Shown here: piece after piece, positions 33,212 to 43,064 of the stretch
How the letters are laid out: every line of letters starts with the position of its first letter
How positions within the stretch are numbered: position 1 is the first letter of the stretch
Assembly: GCA_036495485.1 (NCBI GenBank)
Contig: DASXMU010000282.1
Coordinates: 18,845 to 82,844, forward strand
Direction: 5' to 3'
Length of the DNA: 64,000 nucleotides
Source of the DNA: PALSA-505 sp036495485
GTDB taxonomy: Bacteria; Actinomycetota; Actinomycetes; Streptosporangiales; Streptosporangiaceae
The notes under the pieces: model-generated
Databases searched by the model: none
What the model saw: the letters and a program-made list of their open reading frames with translations, nothing else
What the model was told of the DNA's origin: nothing
Made by a program: the position numbers and the translations under genes

Positions 33212-33522
33212 TGCGAAGCCAAACGCGGCGACCCGGTCATTCTTCTCATGGCAGGGCAAGGCTACGCCGTCGGCCCATAGTAAGGAATACAGCGACACGC
33301 CAGGCAGCGCGGATCGCTACGCGGAATGTTACCCGGGGGGCGCCGTTCGGCCGCTGAAAGAAGTCACGACGGTACGCACGGTCAAGGCGTCGCAGTTGAC
33401 CTCTGGCGGTGGGCAGAAGAAAGACCGCCTTCAGGGGAGGGCACCGATCACGGTGCGCGGGGAAGCAGCGGGCCCCGTCAGCAGGCGCAGAGGGGGCGTC
33501 TTCATCCCGTAGCCTGTGCAAC

Positions 33523-34935
33523 GTGAAGCTGCGCCTGCACGACACCGCCACCCGGGCGGTTCGCGAATTCTGCCCACTAGTTCCGGGGAAGGCAGCCCTG
33601 TACCTGTGTGGTGCCACGGTGCAGGCGCTTCCGCACATCGGCCACCTCAGGTCGGGAATCAGTTTCGACATCCTGGCCCGGTGGCTGCGGGCCAGCGGAT
33701 ATCAGGTCACGTTCTGCCGGAACGTCACCGACATCGACGACAAGATCCTCCGGGTCGCCGAACGCGACGGCATCCCGTGGTGGGCGGTGGCCGAACGGAA
33801 CCTGCGGGCATTCATCAATGCCTACGACGCGCTCGGCTGCACGCCGCCCGATGCCGAGCCCCGGGCCACCGGGCACATCCCGGAGATGATCGTGCTGATC
33901 CGGCAGCTGATCGAGCGCGGTCACGCTTACCCGGCCGAGGGGGACGTGTACTTCGACGTCAGCTCCTATGCGCATTATGGCGAGCTGTCCGGCCAGCGGC
34001 TGGGCCAAATGCGGGCCGCCGACGATTCCAGCTCGCCGGGCAAGCGGGATCCACGTGACTTCGCGCTGTGGAAGGCGGCACTCCCTGGCCAGCCATACTG
34101 GGAGACGCCATGGGGGCCTGGCCGTCCGGGCTGGCATCTGGAGTGCTCGGCCATGGCCATCAAATATCTCGGTGACACCTTCGACATTCATGGCGGCGGC
34201 CTGGATCTGGTGTTCCCACATCACGAAAACGAGATCGCACAATCGCGCGCTGCTGGATATGACTTCGCTCGTTACTGGATGCACAACGGGCTTCTCGGAG
34301 TGGCCGGCGAAAAAATGAGCAAGTCGCTCGGTAACTCCATGCTTGTCAGCGAGGTGCTGCACCGTGTCAGGCCGGCCGAACTTCGCTACTACCTGAACTC
34401 GGCGCATTATCGCTCGATGCTTGAATTCTCCTGGGACGCCCTGGCCGAAGCGGCAGCCACCTACCAGCGGATCGAAGGGTTCGTAACCCGCGCCGCCGGG
34501 GTCTGCGCCACCCTGGCCGAGCAGGATCAGACGCCGGCCCAGGCAGACGGGCTGCCGTCCGCCTTCGCCGACGCGCTGAACGAAGACCTGGGGGTCCCGC
34601 AGGCGCTGGCCGTCGTCCATACCGAGCTCAGGAAGGGCAACAACGCCCTGGCCGCCGGTGATCTCGCCGCCACCGCCAGATCCGCCAGCCAGGTGCGGGG
34701 CATGCTGGCCGTGCTAGGCCTGGATCCACTGTCCGGGCAGTGGAGCACCGCGAGCCGAGATGGCGACCTGCACGGCGTGGTCGACGCGCTGGTCCAGGTC
34801 GCGCTCACCCAGCGGCAGGCGGCCCGCGAGCGCAAGGATTATCAAGCGGCCGACACCATCAGGGAAGATCTGCGGGCGGCCGGGGTGCTCATCGAGGACA
34901 CCCCGCAGGGACCACGCTGGGAGCTGAAACGATGA
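33523..34935 (+). CDS. cysS: Cysteinyl-tRNA synthetase
   Basis: A class Ia synthetase of 470 residues. It has LYLCGATVQALPHIGHLRSG with the zinc-binding Cys and the HIGH motif (HIGH), FCRNVTDIDDKI, WHLECSAM with the second zinc Cys, HGGGLDLVFPHHENE and KMSKSLGN, followed by the helical anticodon domain ending ERKDYQAADTIREDL. It supplies Cys-tRNA. It overlaps rlmB by 4 bp, the same pair order as in mycobacteria. Confidence 0.95.
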   Translation: MKLRLHDTATRAVREFCPLVPGKAALYLCGATVQALPHIGHLRSGISFDILARWLRASGYQVTFCRNVTDIDDKILRVAERDGIPWWAVAERNLRAFINAYDALGCTPPDAEPRATGHIPEMIVLIRQLIERGHAYPAEGDVYFDVSSYAHYGELSGQRLGQMRAADDSSSPGKRDPRDFALWKAALPGQPYWETPWGPGRPGWHLECSAMAIKYLGDTFDIHGGGLDLVFPHHENEIAQSRAAGYDFARYWMHNGLLGVAGEKMSKSLGNSMLVSEVLHRVRPAELRYYLNSAHYRSMLEFSWDALAEAAATYQRIEGFVTRAAGVCATLAEQDQTPAQADGLPSAFADALNEDLGVPQALAVVHTELRKGNNALAAGDLAATARSASQVRGMLAVLGLDPLSGQWSTASRDGDLHGVVDALVQVALTQRQAARERKDYQAADTIREDLRAAGVLIEDTPQGPRWELKR

Positions 34936-35954
34936 CCCCCACAGGCGACAGTGGCCGCGGCCAGCCCAGGGCCGGCCGCGGCGGAGCCACCAAAAAGGGA
35001 AAGCCCCGCCCCGGCACCGGCGGGTATGGCAAGCGCCGCCTGGAAGGCAAAGGCCCGACCCCGCCCGCGCACATGCGGCCCGGCCATCCGGCTCAGCGCC
35101 GCAGTGCGCAGCAGGCAGCCGCTGCCGCCAGGCCCGGCCAGGGCGCCAGGGCCGGCCAAGGGGCCAGGGCCACCCAGCCGGAAGGGGGCGGCAAGGCCCG
35201 GCGCACCGACGGCCCCGAGATGGTGGCAGGCCGCAACGCCGTGCTCGAAGCCCTGCGTGCGCACGTGCCAGGCTCGGCTCTGTACCTGGCCTACCGGACC
35301 GAAGGCGACGACCGGATCCGGGCAGCCGTCAAGCTCGCCGCCGACGCCGGCCTGCCGGTACTCGAGACCGGCCGCACCGAGCTGGACAGGCTCACCCAGG
35401 GTGCGGTGCACCAAGGCCTCGCACTGCGCGTGCGCCCCTATCAGTACGCCCACCCCGACGACCTGGTCGTCCTGGCTACCGACGCCGCCCAGCTCCCGCT
35501 GATCATGGCACTCGACGGCGTCACCGACCCGCGCAACCTGGGCGCCATCATCCGCTCGGTGGCAGCCTTCGGCGGGCATGGCGTGGTCATCCCGGGCCGC
35601 CGCACCGCCGGCGTGACCGCAGGCGCGTGGAAAGCTTCGGCAGGCACCCTGGCCAGAACCCCGGTCGCCCAGGCGCCCAACCTCGCCCGCACCCTGGCCA
35701 GCTATCAGCGGGCAGGCTTGTTCGCGGTCGGCCTGGCAGCCGACGGTGGCACCGACATCGGGGATCTCGAGATCGCGGACAGCCCGCTGGTCCTCGTCGT
35801 CGGCTCGGAGGGGAAAGGCCTGTCCCGCGTCGTGACCGAGCAGTGTGACCTGCTGGCCCGGATCCCGATCGCCGCCGGGTCACTCAACGCCAGCGTCGCC
35901 GCGGGCATCGCCCTGCACGAGGCCGCCCGCCGTCGCGGCACTCTAGCCCGCTGA
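34932..35954 (+). CDS. rlmB: 23S rRNA (guanosine-2'-O-)-methyltransferase, TrmH/SpoU family
   Basis: A 340-residue SPOUT enzyme. The N-terminal 90 residues are basic and disordered (Lys/Arg/Gly/Pro-rich), followed by a substrate-binding domain (EMVAGRNAVLEALRA) and the knotted catalytic domain with DGVTDPRNLGAIIRS, VVGSEGKGLSR and IPIAAGSLNASVAAGIALHEAAR. It methylates 23S rRNA. The ATG overlaps the cysS stop. Confidence 0.9.
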   Translation: MTPTGDSGRGQPRAGRGGATKKGKPRPGTGGYGKRRLEGKGPTPPAHMRPGHPAQRRSAQQAAAAARPGQGARAGQGARATQPEGGGKARRTDGPEMVAGRNAVLEALRAHVPGSALYLAYRTEGDDRIRAAVKLAADAGLPVLETGRTELDRLTQGAVHQGLALRVRPYQYAHPDDLVVLATDAAQLPLIMALDGVTDPRNLGAIIRSVAAFGGHGVVIPGRRTAGVTAGAWKASAGTLARTPVAQAPNLARTLASYQRAGLFAVGLAADGGTDIGDLEIADSPLVLVVGSEGKGLSRVVTEQCDLLARIPIAAGSLNASVAAGIALHEAARRRGTLAR

Positions 35955-36028
35955 CCAGGCCAGCCGCGTGACAGCAGACTCACGAGCCGGCCGGGTCGAC
36001 TACGATGGCGGCTGCCTCTCATTCCCAC

Positions 36029-36101
36029 GCCGGTGTAGCTCAGCAGGCAGAGCAACGGTCTTGTAAACCGTAGGTCAGGGGTTCGATTCCCCTCGCCGGC
36101 T
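36029..36101 (+). tRNA. tRNA-Thr (anticodon TGT)
   Basis: A full cloverleaf: acceptor GCCGGTG/CGCCGGC, D-arm GCTC-AGCAGGCAGA-GAGC type, anticodon stem ACGGT/ACCGT with loop CTTGTAA and anticodon TGT at 36062-36064, and T-arm with GGTTCGATTCC. CCA is not encoded. It lies between rlmB and a membrane-protein gene. Confidence 0.95.
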
Positions 36102-36180
36102 CGCGATCTAGGTGCTCCTGGGACGTCGGCGCTAGGTCCCAGTTTCAGCGGCGGCTATGGCTGCTCCTCCGGAGGTCTAG

Positions 36181-38346
36181 GTGAACAGGACACGGGCCAG
36201 TGTGGGGCTCTGTGGCAGCCTGGTGGCTGGTGCGCTGCTGAGCGTGGCCGGGGCGGTGGCCGCGGTCGCCGGGCCAGGGCACGCTGCCACGCCGGTCGCG
36301 GCGGCGGCGCCCGCGCGGGTTCAGGCGGCCGGGCACCCGGTCGTCTTCGTGGGGATCCCGGGGCTGCTGTGGAGCGACATCTCGGCTACCGCGACGCCTG
36401 CGCTCTGGCGGTTGGCCGGGGCAGGTTCGGATGGCAACCTGGTCGTGCATGCGGTCCAGGCGCTCACCTGCCCGGCCGACGGGTGGCTCACGCTCAACGC
36501 TGGTGCGCGGGCGATGGCGCCGCGGGCTGCCGCTATGCAGTGTCCTGGCCTGCCGCCTGTTGTTCCCGGCCCGGGGGGCACGGCGCGAGTGCCAGACATG
36601 CGGTCGCTGGTCGACTACAACCGGCAGTTTCACTACAACCCGAACTGGGGGCTGCTGGCCAAGGCCGCAGGGCCTGGACAGTGCGCCACCGCCATCGGTC
36701 CGGGGGCGGCGGTTGCCCTGGCGAATGGAACAGGACGCGTTAGGGACTACGTGCCGGCCAGGTCCGCCTCGGCAATTTCTTTTTCCAAATGCCCGTTGAC
36801 GGTGGTGGACCTGGGCACGGTGCCAGCCGGCCACGGACGGCAGGCGGCGGTGCGCGCCGACGATGCCGCGGTGGGGCGGATCCGGGGTGAGCAGCCGCCG
36901 GGAGCGACCCTGGTGGTGGCCGCGCTGGCTGACGGGGCGGCGGCGCACCTGCATCCGGTCATCGTCGACGGGCCGGGCTTCGGTTCGGGGCTGCTCGACT
37001 CCGCGGCCACCCGGCAGCCGGGGCTGGTCACCCTCACCGACCTGACGCCGACGCTACTGCACTGGAATGGCGTGCCGGTCCCCCCGGACGCGATCGGGTC
37101 GCAGCTGACCCGGGCGGACCGGGGCAGTCTCGGCCCGGCCGTCCGTGGCCTGATCGGGCAGGACACCGCCGCCCAGGTGTACCGGGGGACGTTCGGCTGG
37201 TTCTTCACCGCCTACGGGGTGGCGGATGTCCTGGTCATCGCCGGGATCGGGCTGCTGCTGCGCGGCGGGCAGCCCGAGCGGCGGCGCCGCAGGGCGCAGC
37301 TGTGGCGGGTGGCCGGGGTGTTCGCCTGCGCGGTCCCGGTGGGCTCGTTCCTGGCCAGTGTCGTGCCGTGGTGGCTGCTGTCCCATCCTGCCGTGTGGCT
37401 GTACGGGCTGACCGCCTGCTGGACGCTGGTGGTCGGCGGCGCGGCGCTCGCCGGGCCGTGGCGGCGGGATCCGCTGGGGCCGATCGGCGTGGTGACCGCG
37501 GTGACGGTGGCGGTCATCGCGGTGGACATCGGGACCGGATCGCGGCTGCAGCTCGGCACGCCGTTCGGGCTGTCCGTCGTGGTGGCGGGGCGGTTCTACG
37601 GGATCGGCAACAACGCCATCGTCATCTACGCGGCAGCCGGCCTGTTCTGCGCCGGGTGGGCCGGCCTGCTGATGCTGCGCCGTGGCCAGGGCTCCGTCAG
37701 GGCCGCGCTGGCGGCGGCGGCTGGGGTGGCGCTGGTCGTGGTGGCGGTGGCAGGGTGGCCGGGGTTCGGCGCCAAGGTCGGCGGCACGTTCGCGATGGTG
37801 CCCGGGTTCCTGATCATTCTCATGGGGGTGGCCGGGATCCGGATGACCACCCGCAGGGTCGCCATCGCCGTCGTCTGCGGCGCCGTGGTGGTGGTCGTGT
37901 TCGCACTCGTCAACTACCTCGCGCCGAGCACCGGGCAGTCCGACATCGGCGGGTTCTTCGGCCAGGTGCTGCACGGCGGCGCGGGCGGTACGCTGTCCCG
38001 CAAGATCGGCTCCAACGTCGGCTCGCTGACCACCAGCTACTACGCCCTGATCGTGCCGCCGGTGATCGTGGTGGCCGGGCTGACGCTGCTGCGGCCGTCC
38101 TGGTTTGCGGTCAAGACCCTGCCGCGGGCCTGGGCCGCCCGGCCGCTGCTGCGCGTCATCCTGGCCGCGATCTGGCTGGTGGCGGTGCTGTGCTGGTTCG
38201 CCGAGGACTCAGGGGTCACGGTGGTCGCCTCGGGGCTGCCGTTCACCCTGCCGCTGGCCATCTGCGCGGCGGCGGCCGCCTGCACCGGGCCCAGGGCCTC
38301 CGCCGATGCGGTCGCGGCCCACCAGGAACGCCAGGCTATCTTGTGA
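36181..38346 (+). CDS. Large membrane protein with extracytoplasmic alkaline-phosphatase-like domain
   Basis: A 721-residue protein of unknown function. A signal/anchor helix (about 8-32) precedes an extracytoplasmic region (about 45-325) with alkaline-phosphatase superfamily features: VVFVGIPGLLWSD, TATPALWRLAGAG, and TLTDLTPTLLHWNGVPVPPDA. The C-terminal half has about ten membrane helices, ending near a PlsC-like acyltransferase gene. The pairing suggests envelope-lipid or glycan modification (inference). GTG start; the purine-rich GGAGG is 6 bases upstream. Confidence 0.6.
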   Translation: MNRTRASVGLCGSLVAGALLSVAGAVAAVAGPGHAATPVAAAAPARVQAAGHPVVFVGIPGLLWSDISATATPALWRLAGAGSDGNLVVHAVQALTCPADGWLTLNAGARAMAPRAAAMQCPGLPPVVPGPGGTARVPDMRSLVDYNRQFHYNPNWGLLAKAAGPGQCATAIGPGAAVALANGTGRVRDYVPARSASAISFSKCPLTVVDLGTVPAGHGRQAAVRADDAAVGRIRGEQPPGATLVVAALADGAAAHLHPVIVDGPGFGSGLLDSAATRQPGLVTLTDLTPTLLHWNGVPVPPDAIGSQLTRADRGSLGPAVRGLIGQDTAAQVYRGTFGWFFTAYGVADVLVIAGIGLLLRGGQPERRRRRAQLWRVAGVFACAVPVGSFLASVVPWWLLSHPAVWLYGLTACWTLVVGGAALAGPWRRDPLGPIGVVTAVTVAVIAVDIGTGSRLQLGTPFGLSVVVAGRFYGIGNNAIVIYAAAGLFCAGWAGLLMLRRGQGSVRAALAAAAGVALVVVAVAGWPGFGAKVGGTFAMVPGFLIILMGVAGIRMTTRRVAIAVVCGAVVVVVFALVNYLAPSTGQSDIGGFFGQVLHGGAGGTLSRKIGSNVGSLTTSYYALIVPPVIVVAGLTLLRPSWFAVKTLPRAWAARPLLRVILAAIWLVAVLCWFAEDSGVTVVASGLPFTLPLAICAAAAACTGPRASADAVAAHQERQAIL

Positions 38347-38389
38347 ACCAGCCGCCGATGAGCCGTCAGCCAGCCCACAGGGAGAGTGT

Positions 38390-39088
38390 GTGCAGTACCA
38401 GGTCTCGAGAGCGCTGGCCGGACCTCTGCTCAAGGCGTGGGCGCGACCGCGGGTAACCGGCGCCGAGCACATCCCGGAGTCCGGCGGCGCCATCATCGCC
38501 TCCAACCACCTGTCGATCGTCGACTCGATCTACCTGCCGCTGATGCTGGCCCGGCCGGTGACCTTCGCCGCCAAGTCCGAGTACTTCACCGGGACCAGGC
38601 CGATCGACCGGATCGCCGGGGCATACCTGAGGGCGACCAAACAACTCGCGGTGGACCGGACCGGGCCGCGGGCCGCCCAGGACATGCTGCAGGCGGCGCT
38701 GGGCCTGCTGCGCCGGGGCCAGCTCTTCGGCATCTACCCGGAGGGCACGAGGTCGCCGGACGGGCAGCTCTACCGGGGCAGGATCGGCGTCGGCTGGCTG
38801 GCCCTCAACTCGGGCCTGCCGGTCATCCCGGTGGCAATGAAGGGCACCGAACACGTACTCCCGCCCGGGCACATCGTCCCGCGCCCGGCCCGTATCGAGA
38901 TCATCATCGGCAAGCCGCTGACGTTCGGCTCCGAGTACCAGCAGGGGCCGGAGGCCAAGGCACGCCGCACGATCACCGACGAGGTGATGCAGGCCATCCA
39001 GGCGCTGTCCGGCCAGGAGTACGTGGCCGTGTACGCGAGCACGCGCAAGGAGGAACTGGCGGCGGCCAACGGCAGCGCCGTGCGCTGA
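38390..39088 (+). CDS. 1-acyl-sn-glycerol-3-phosphate acyltransferase (PlsC family)
   Basis: A 232-residue acyltransferase. It shows the catalytic H-x4-D motif NHLSIVD, AKSEYF, the acceptor-phosphate motif YPEGTRS, and VIPVAMKGTE. It acylates lysophosphatidic acid or a related lipid at the membrane. Length is typical for the actinobacterial soluble-type members. The start overlaps a GTGTGTG run, so the exact codon is uncertain by one or two triplets; GGAGAG lies just upstream. Confidence 0.85.
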   Translation: MQYQVSRALAGPLLKAWARPRVTGAEHIPESGGAIIASNHLSIVDSIYLPLMLARPVTFAAKSEYFTGTRPIDRIAGAYLRATKQLAVDRTGPRAAQDMLQAALGLLRRGQLFGIYPEGTRSPDGQLYRGRIGVGWLALNSGLPVIPVAMKGTEHVLPPGHIVPRPARIEIIIGKPLTFGSEYQQGPEAKARRTITDEVMQAIQALSGQEYVAVYASTRKEELAAANGSAVR

Positions 39089-39110
39089 ACGGCGCCTCAG
39101 GTGCTGCCGC

Positions 39111-39192
39111 GGGCCTCGGGAGGCGGCCGGGTGCCTCGGGAGGCGGCCGGGTGCCTCGGGAGGCGGGCCGGGGTGCCTCAGGAGGCGGCCGG
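39111..39192. repeat. Four 20-21-bp tandem repeats at a convergent gene junction
   Basis: The unit (G)GTGCCTCGGGAGGCGGCCGG occurs at 39111-39130, 39131-39150, 39151-39171 and 39172-39192. Each contains the near-palindrome GCCTCGGGAGGC. The stop codon of the SAM-hydrolase gene (39178-39180) lies in the last unit. It may act as a bidirectional terminator for plsC and its convergent neighbour. Confidence 0.9.
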
Positions 39193-40035
39193 GGTGACGG
39201 CGAGCCGGACGTGCGCGCCCGGCGGCAGGCCGAGCCGCTCCGCGGCGTCACCGGCGTTGACCGCCAGCGAGATCAGCCCAGCGCTGTCGGTGTAGGCGAC
39301 CAGCTCGCCGGGCGCCACCGAGGCGAAGGTCTCCAGGTACGGCAGCGTGAGCTGGCGGCGGCCACAGCGCACCACCACGGTGGACCCCAGGCCGATCCCC
39401 ATCCGGCCGGCCTCGGAGGCGGCGATGGACAGCTGGACGTTGCCGAACCGGTCCACCGACATCACCTCGCCCTCGGCCTCGCCGTCGTGCACCCTGCTGG
39501 TCGGGGCGGGCAGGCTGACCAGGTCGGCGAGGTCGATCTTTTCCCCCACCGAGGTGATGTCCGTGCCCTTGGCCAGGTGCGCGGCCACCGGGGCGAAGAT
39601 GTCCCGGCCGTGGAACGTGGCGGACACCGGATGCAGCCACAGTTCACCGTTGGTGAGCTGGTAGGCGTCGGTGGGGCCGCCGGCCGCGGCGACCGCCCAG
39701 GACAGCAGGCCGTTGTCCGGCCCGATGAAGATCCCCCCGGGAGCGCGGATCGCGACGGGCCGGCGGGCGGTGCCCACGCCGGGGTCGACGACCGCGACGT
39801 GCACGCCGGACGGCAGGTACGGGATCGTCTGCGCTAGCACGGCGGCGCCGCGTCTGACATCGCCCGGCGGCACCAGGTGCGTGATGTCGATGACCGGGAT
39901 CCCTGGTGCGATCCGGCAGGCCACCCCATGGCAGGCGGCGACGAACCCATCCTCCAGGCCGTAGTCGGTGAGAAACGTCAGGCAATCAAATGAGGCCACG
40001 AAGGGTGAGCGTACGTGGTCGGCGGCCCCGCGCAT
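39178..40035 (-). CDS. SAM hydrolase / SAM-dependent hydroxide adenosyltransferase (DUF62)
   Basis: A 285-residue DUF62 protein, related to fluorinase/chlorinase but normally hydrolysing S-adenosylmethionine to adenosine and methionine. It has FLTDYGLEDGFV, VDPGVGTARRPVA, GPDNGLLS, TFHGRDIFAPVAAHLA and a C-terminal beta-barrel with SVDRFGNVQLSI. ATG 40035 has AGGTGG close upstream. The downstream end is embedded in tandem repeats. The inverted-repeat element (copy B) begins 18 bases upstream of its start. Confidence 0.85.
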   Translation of the reverse strand: MRGAADHVRSPFVASFDCLTFLTDYGLEDGFVAACHGVACRIAPGIPVIDITHLVPPGDVRRGAAVLAQTIPYLPSGVHVAVVDPGVGTARRPVAIRAPGGIFIGPDNGLLSWAVAAAGGPTDAYQLTNGELWLHPVSATFHGRDIFAPVAAHLAKGTDITSVGEKIDLADLVSLPAPTSRVHDGEAEGEVMSVDRFGNVQLSIAASEAGRMGIGLGSTVVVRCGRRQLTLPYLETFASVAPGELVAYTDSAGLISLAVNAGDAAERLGLPPGAHVRLAVTPAAS

Positions 40036-40052
40036 AGACCACCTAACCCGGA

Positions 40053-40154
40053 GTGTTATTCAAACCGCATCCCGAGTGCAGGCCCCCGCGGGGTCCGCGC
40101 GAGGGATCGGGCATATCACGCGAGCGCCAGGTGGCTCATAATTTTGAATAACAC
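40053..40154. repeat. About 100-bp element with terminal inverted repeats, copy B
   Basis: GTGTTATTCAAA (40053-40064) and TTTGAATAACAC (40143-40154) are perfect 12-base inverted repeats. The 39-base core from 40074 matches copy A at 18685 with two or three differences. It sits between the divergent SAM-hydrolase and DUF3263 genes. Confidence 0.8.
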
Positions 40155-40203
40155 AACCTCCTGATGAGATATACCGTTTGCGAAGCGAACCGGTGGAGGT
40201 GGG

Positions 40204-40464
40204 ATGGCGGTGCTACAGGAGCGCGACATGCGCATCCTTGCCTTCGAGCGCCGCACCTGGCCCAGCCCGGGGGCGAAGGAGCTGGAAATCAGGGAGAGCT
40301 TCGCCATCTCGGCCACGCGCTACTACCAGTTGCTCAACGAGCTGATCGACCGGCCGGAGGCGGCGGCGTTCGACCCCGTCCTGATCAAGCGCCTGAGAGC
40401 CCGGCGGTCCCGGCGGGCGAGGCGGCGTTCGGTGCGTCCGGCGGACTCCAGTGAATCCGGCTGA
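40204..40464 (+). CDS. DUF3263 protein
   Basis: An 86-residue actinobacterial protein with the DUF3263 pattern: ERDMRILAFERRTWPSPGAKELEIRESFAISATRYYQLLNELID, then an Arg-rich tail. The core resembles a helix-turn-helix, so a DNA-binding role is possible but untested. Its 3' end overlaps otsB by 14 bases. Confidence 0.75.
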   Translation: MAVLQERDMRILAFERRTWPSPGAKELEIRESFAISATRYYQLLNELIDRPEAAAFDPVLIKRLRARRSRRARRRSVRPADSSESG

Positions 40465-41296
40465 CGGCCTGGCCGGCGTGCCGGCCGGGTTCCGGCCGCA
40501 CACGGCGGCGGGCCGGGCCGGGCTGGCCGCGCTGCTGGCCGACCCTGAGCACGGACTGATCGGCCTGGATTTCGACGGTACGCTCGCGCCGATCGTGACC
40601 GTCCCAGCGGATGCCAGGGCGCATCCGGGTGCGGTCACGGCGCTGTCGGCGCTGACGCGGCGGGTCGGCACGCTGGCGATCATCACCGGCCGCCCGGCCG
40701 CCCAGGCGGTGGAGTACGGCGGGCTCGCCGATGTGCCTGGCCTGATCGTGTTCGGCCACTACGGCTTCGAGCGGTGGTCCGGCGGTGAGCTGGCCTCGCG
40801 CCCCACCGAGCCGGGCGTGGTGGCTGCCAGGGAGCGGCTGCCTGAGGTTCTCGCCGCTGCTGGCGCGCCGCCCGGCACCTGGACCGAGGACAAGGGCCAC
40901 GCCGTCGCGGTGCACACCCGGCGGACCGCCGACCCGGACGCGGCGCTGCGCCTGCTGCGCCCCGCGCTCGACCAGCTCGCCACCGCGGAAGGCCTGATGA
41001 CGCAGCCGGGACGGATGGTCATCGAGCTACGGCCGCCCGGGATGGACAAGGGACGGGCCCTGACGGAGCTCGCCGCCGAACGGGCCGCGCGAGCCGTGCT
41101 GTTCGGCGGCGACGACCTCGGGGACCTGCCCGCGTTCGCCGCCGTGGGCGAACTTCGCGGCCGTGGTACCCCGGGTCTGGCGGTGTGCAGCGGGTCCGGC
41201 GAGGTGACCGGGCTTGCCGCGGCGAGCGACCTGGTGGTGGACGGCCCTGACAGCATGATCGCCCTGCTGAGCTGGATCGCCGGCGAGCTGGGCTGA
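40451..41296 (+). CDS. otsB: Trehalose-6-phosphate phosphatase
   Basis: A HAD-superfamily phosphatase of 281 residues that makes trehalose from trehalose-6-phosphate. Motif I is GLDFDGTLAPIV, motif II IITGRP, the GHYGFERW segment is OtsB-specific, and motif IV is FGGDDLGDLPAF. It is convergent with otsA, 14 bases apart, so the two trehalose genes face each other. GTG start overlapping DUF3263. Confidence 0.9.
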   Translation: MNPADGLAGVPAGFRPHTAAGRAGLAALLADPEHGLIGLDFDGTLAPIVTVPADARAHPGAVTALSALTRRVGTLAIITGRPAAQAVEYGGLADVPGLIVFGHYGFERWSGGELASRPTEPGVVAARERLPEVLAAAGAPPGTWTEDKGHAVAVHTRRTADPDAALRLLRPALDQLATAEGLMTQPGRMVIELRPPGMDKGRALTELAAERAARAVLFGGDDLGDLPAFAAVGELRGRGTPGLAVCSGSGEVTGLAAASDLVVDGPDSMIALLSWIAGELG

Positions 41297-41310
41297 CCTG
41301 GTTCGCCAGC

Positions 41311-42801
<1,491 letters not shown>

Positions 42802-42890
42802 CGTCCGCCAGGCTAGCCGGTGGGCCTGCGGCGGCCAGATGCCGGATCGGAACCATCGGTTAAAATGCTGACTGCGACAACTGAATAGCG

Positions 42891-43046
42891 CTCATCCAGA
42901 GGGGTGGAGGGATCGGCCCTGTGAAGCCCCGGCAACCATCGCGGACGCACGTTCTCGTTTCCCGGCAGGGTTTCCCGCCTGACGAGGCAGTACGCGACAG
43001 GTGCCAAGTCCGGCCCGCGGCCAGGGTGGCCGCTGGGAAAGATGAG
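42891..43046 (+). promoter_or_regulatory. SAM-I riboswitch
   Basis: P1 is CTCATC (42891-42896) with GATGAG (43041-43046). The core has AGAGGGGTGGAGGGAT, GGCCCTGTGAAGCC, CGGCAACC, GGTGCCAAGTCC and GGGAAAGATGAG, the conserved SAM-I sequence, with an expanded P3. The following GAGGCCTC palindrome (43052-43059) includes the Shine-Dalgarno of the next gene, so translation is probably shut when SAM is bound (inference). Confidence 0.92.
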
Positions 43047-43064
43047 GAAGTGAGGCCTCGTCAC

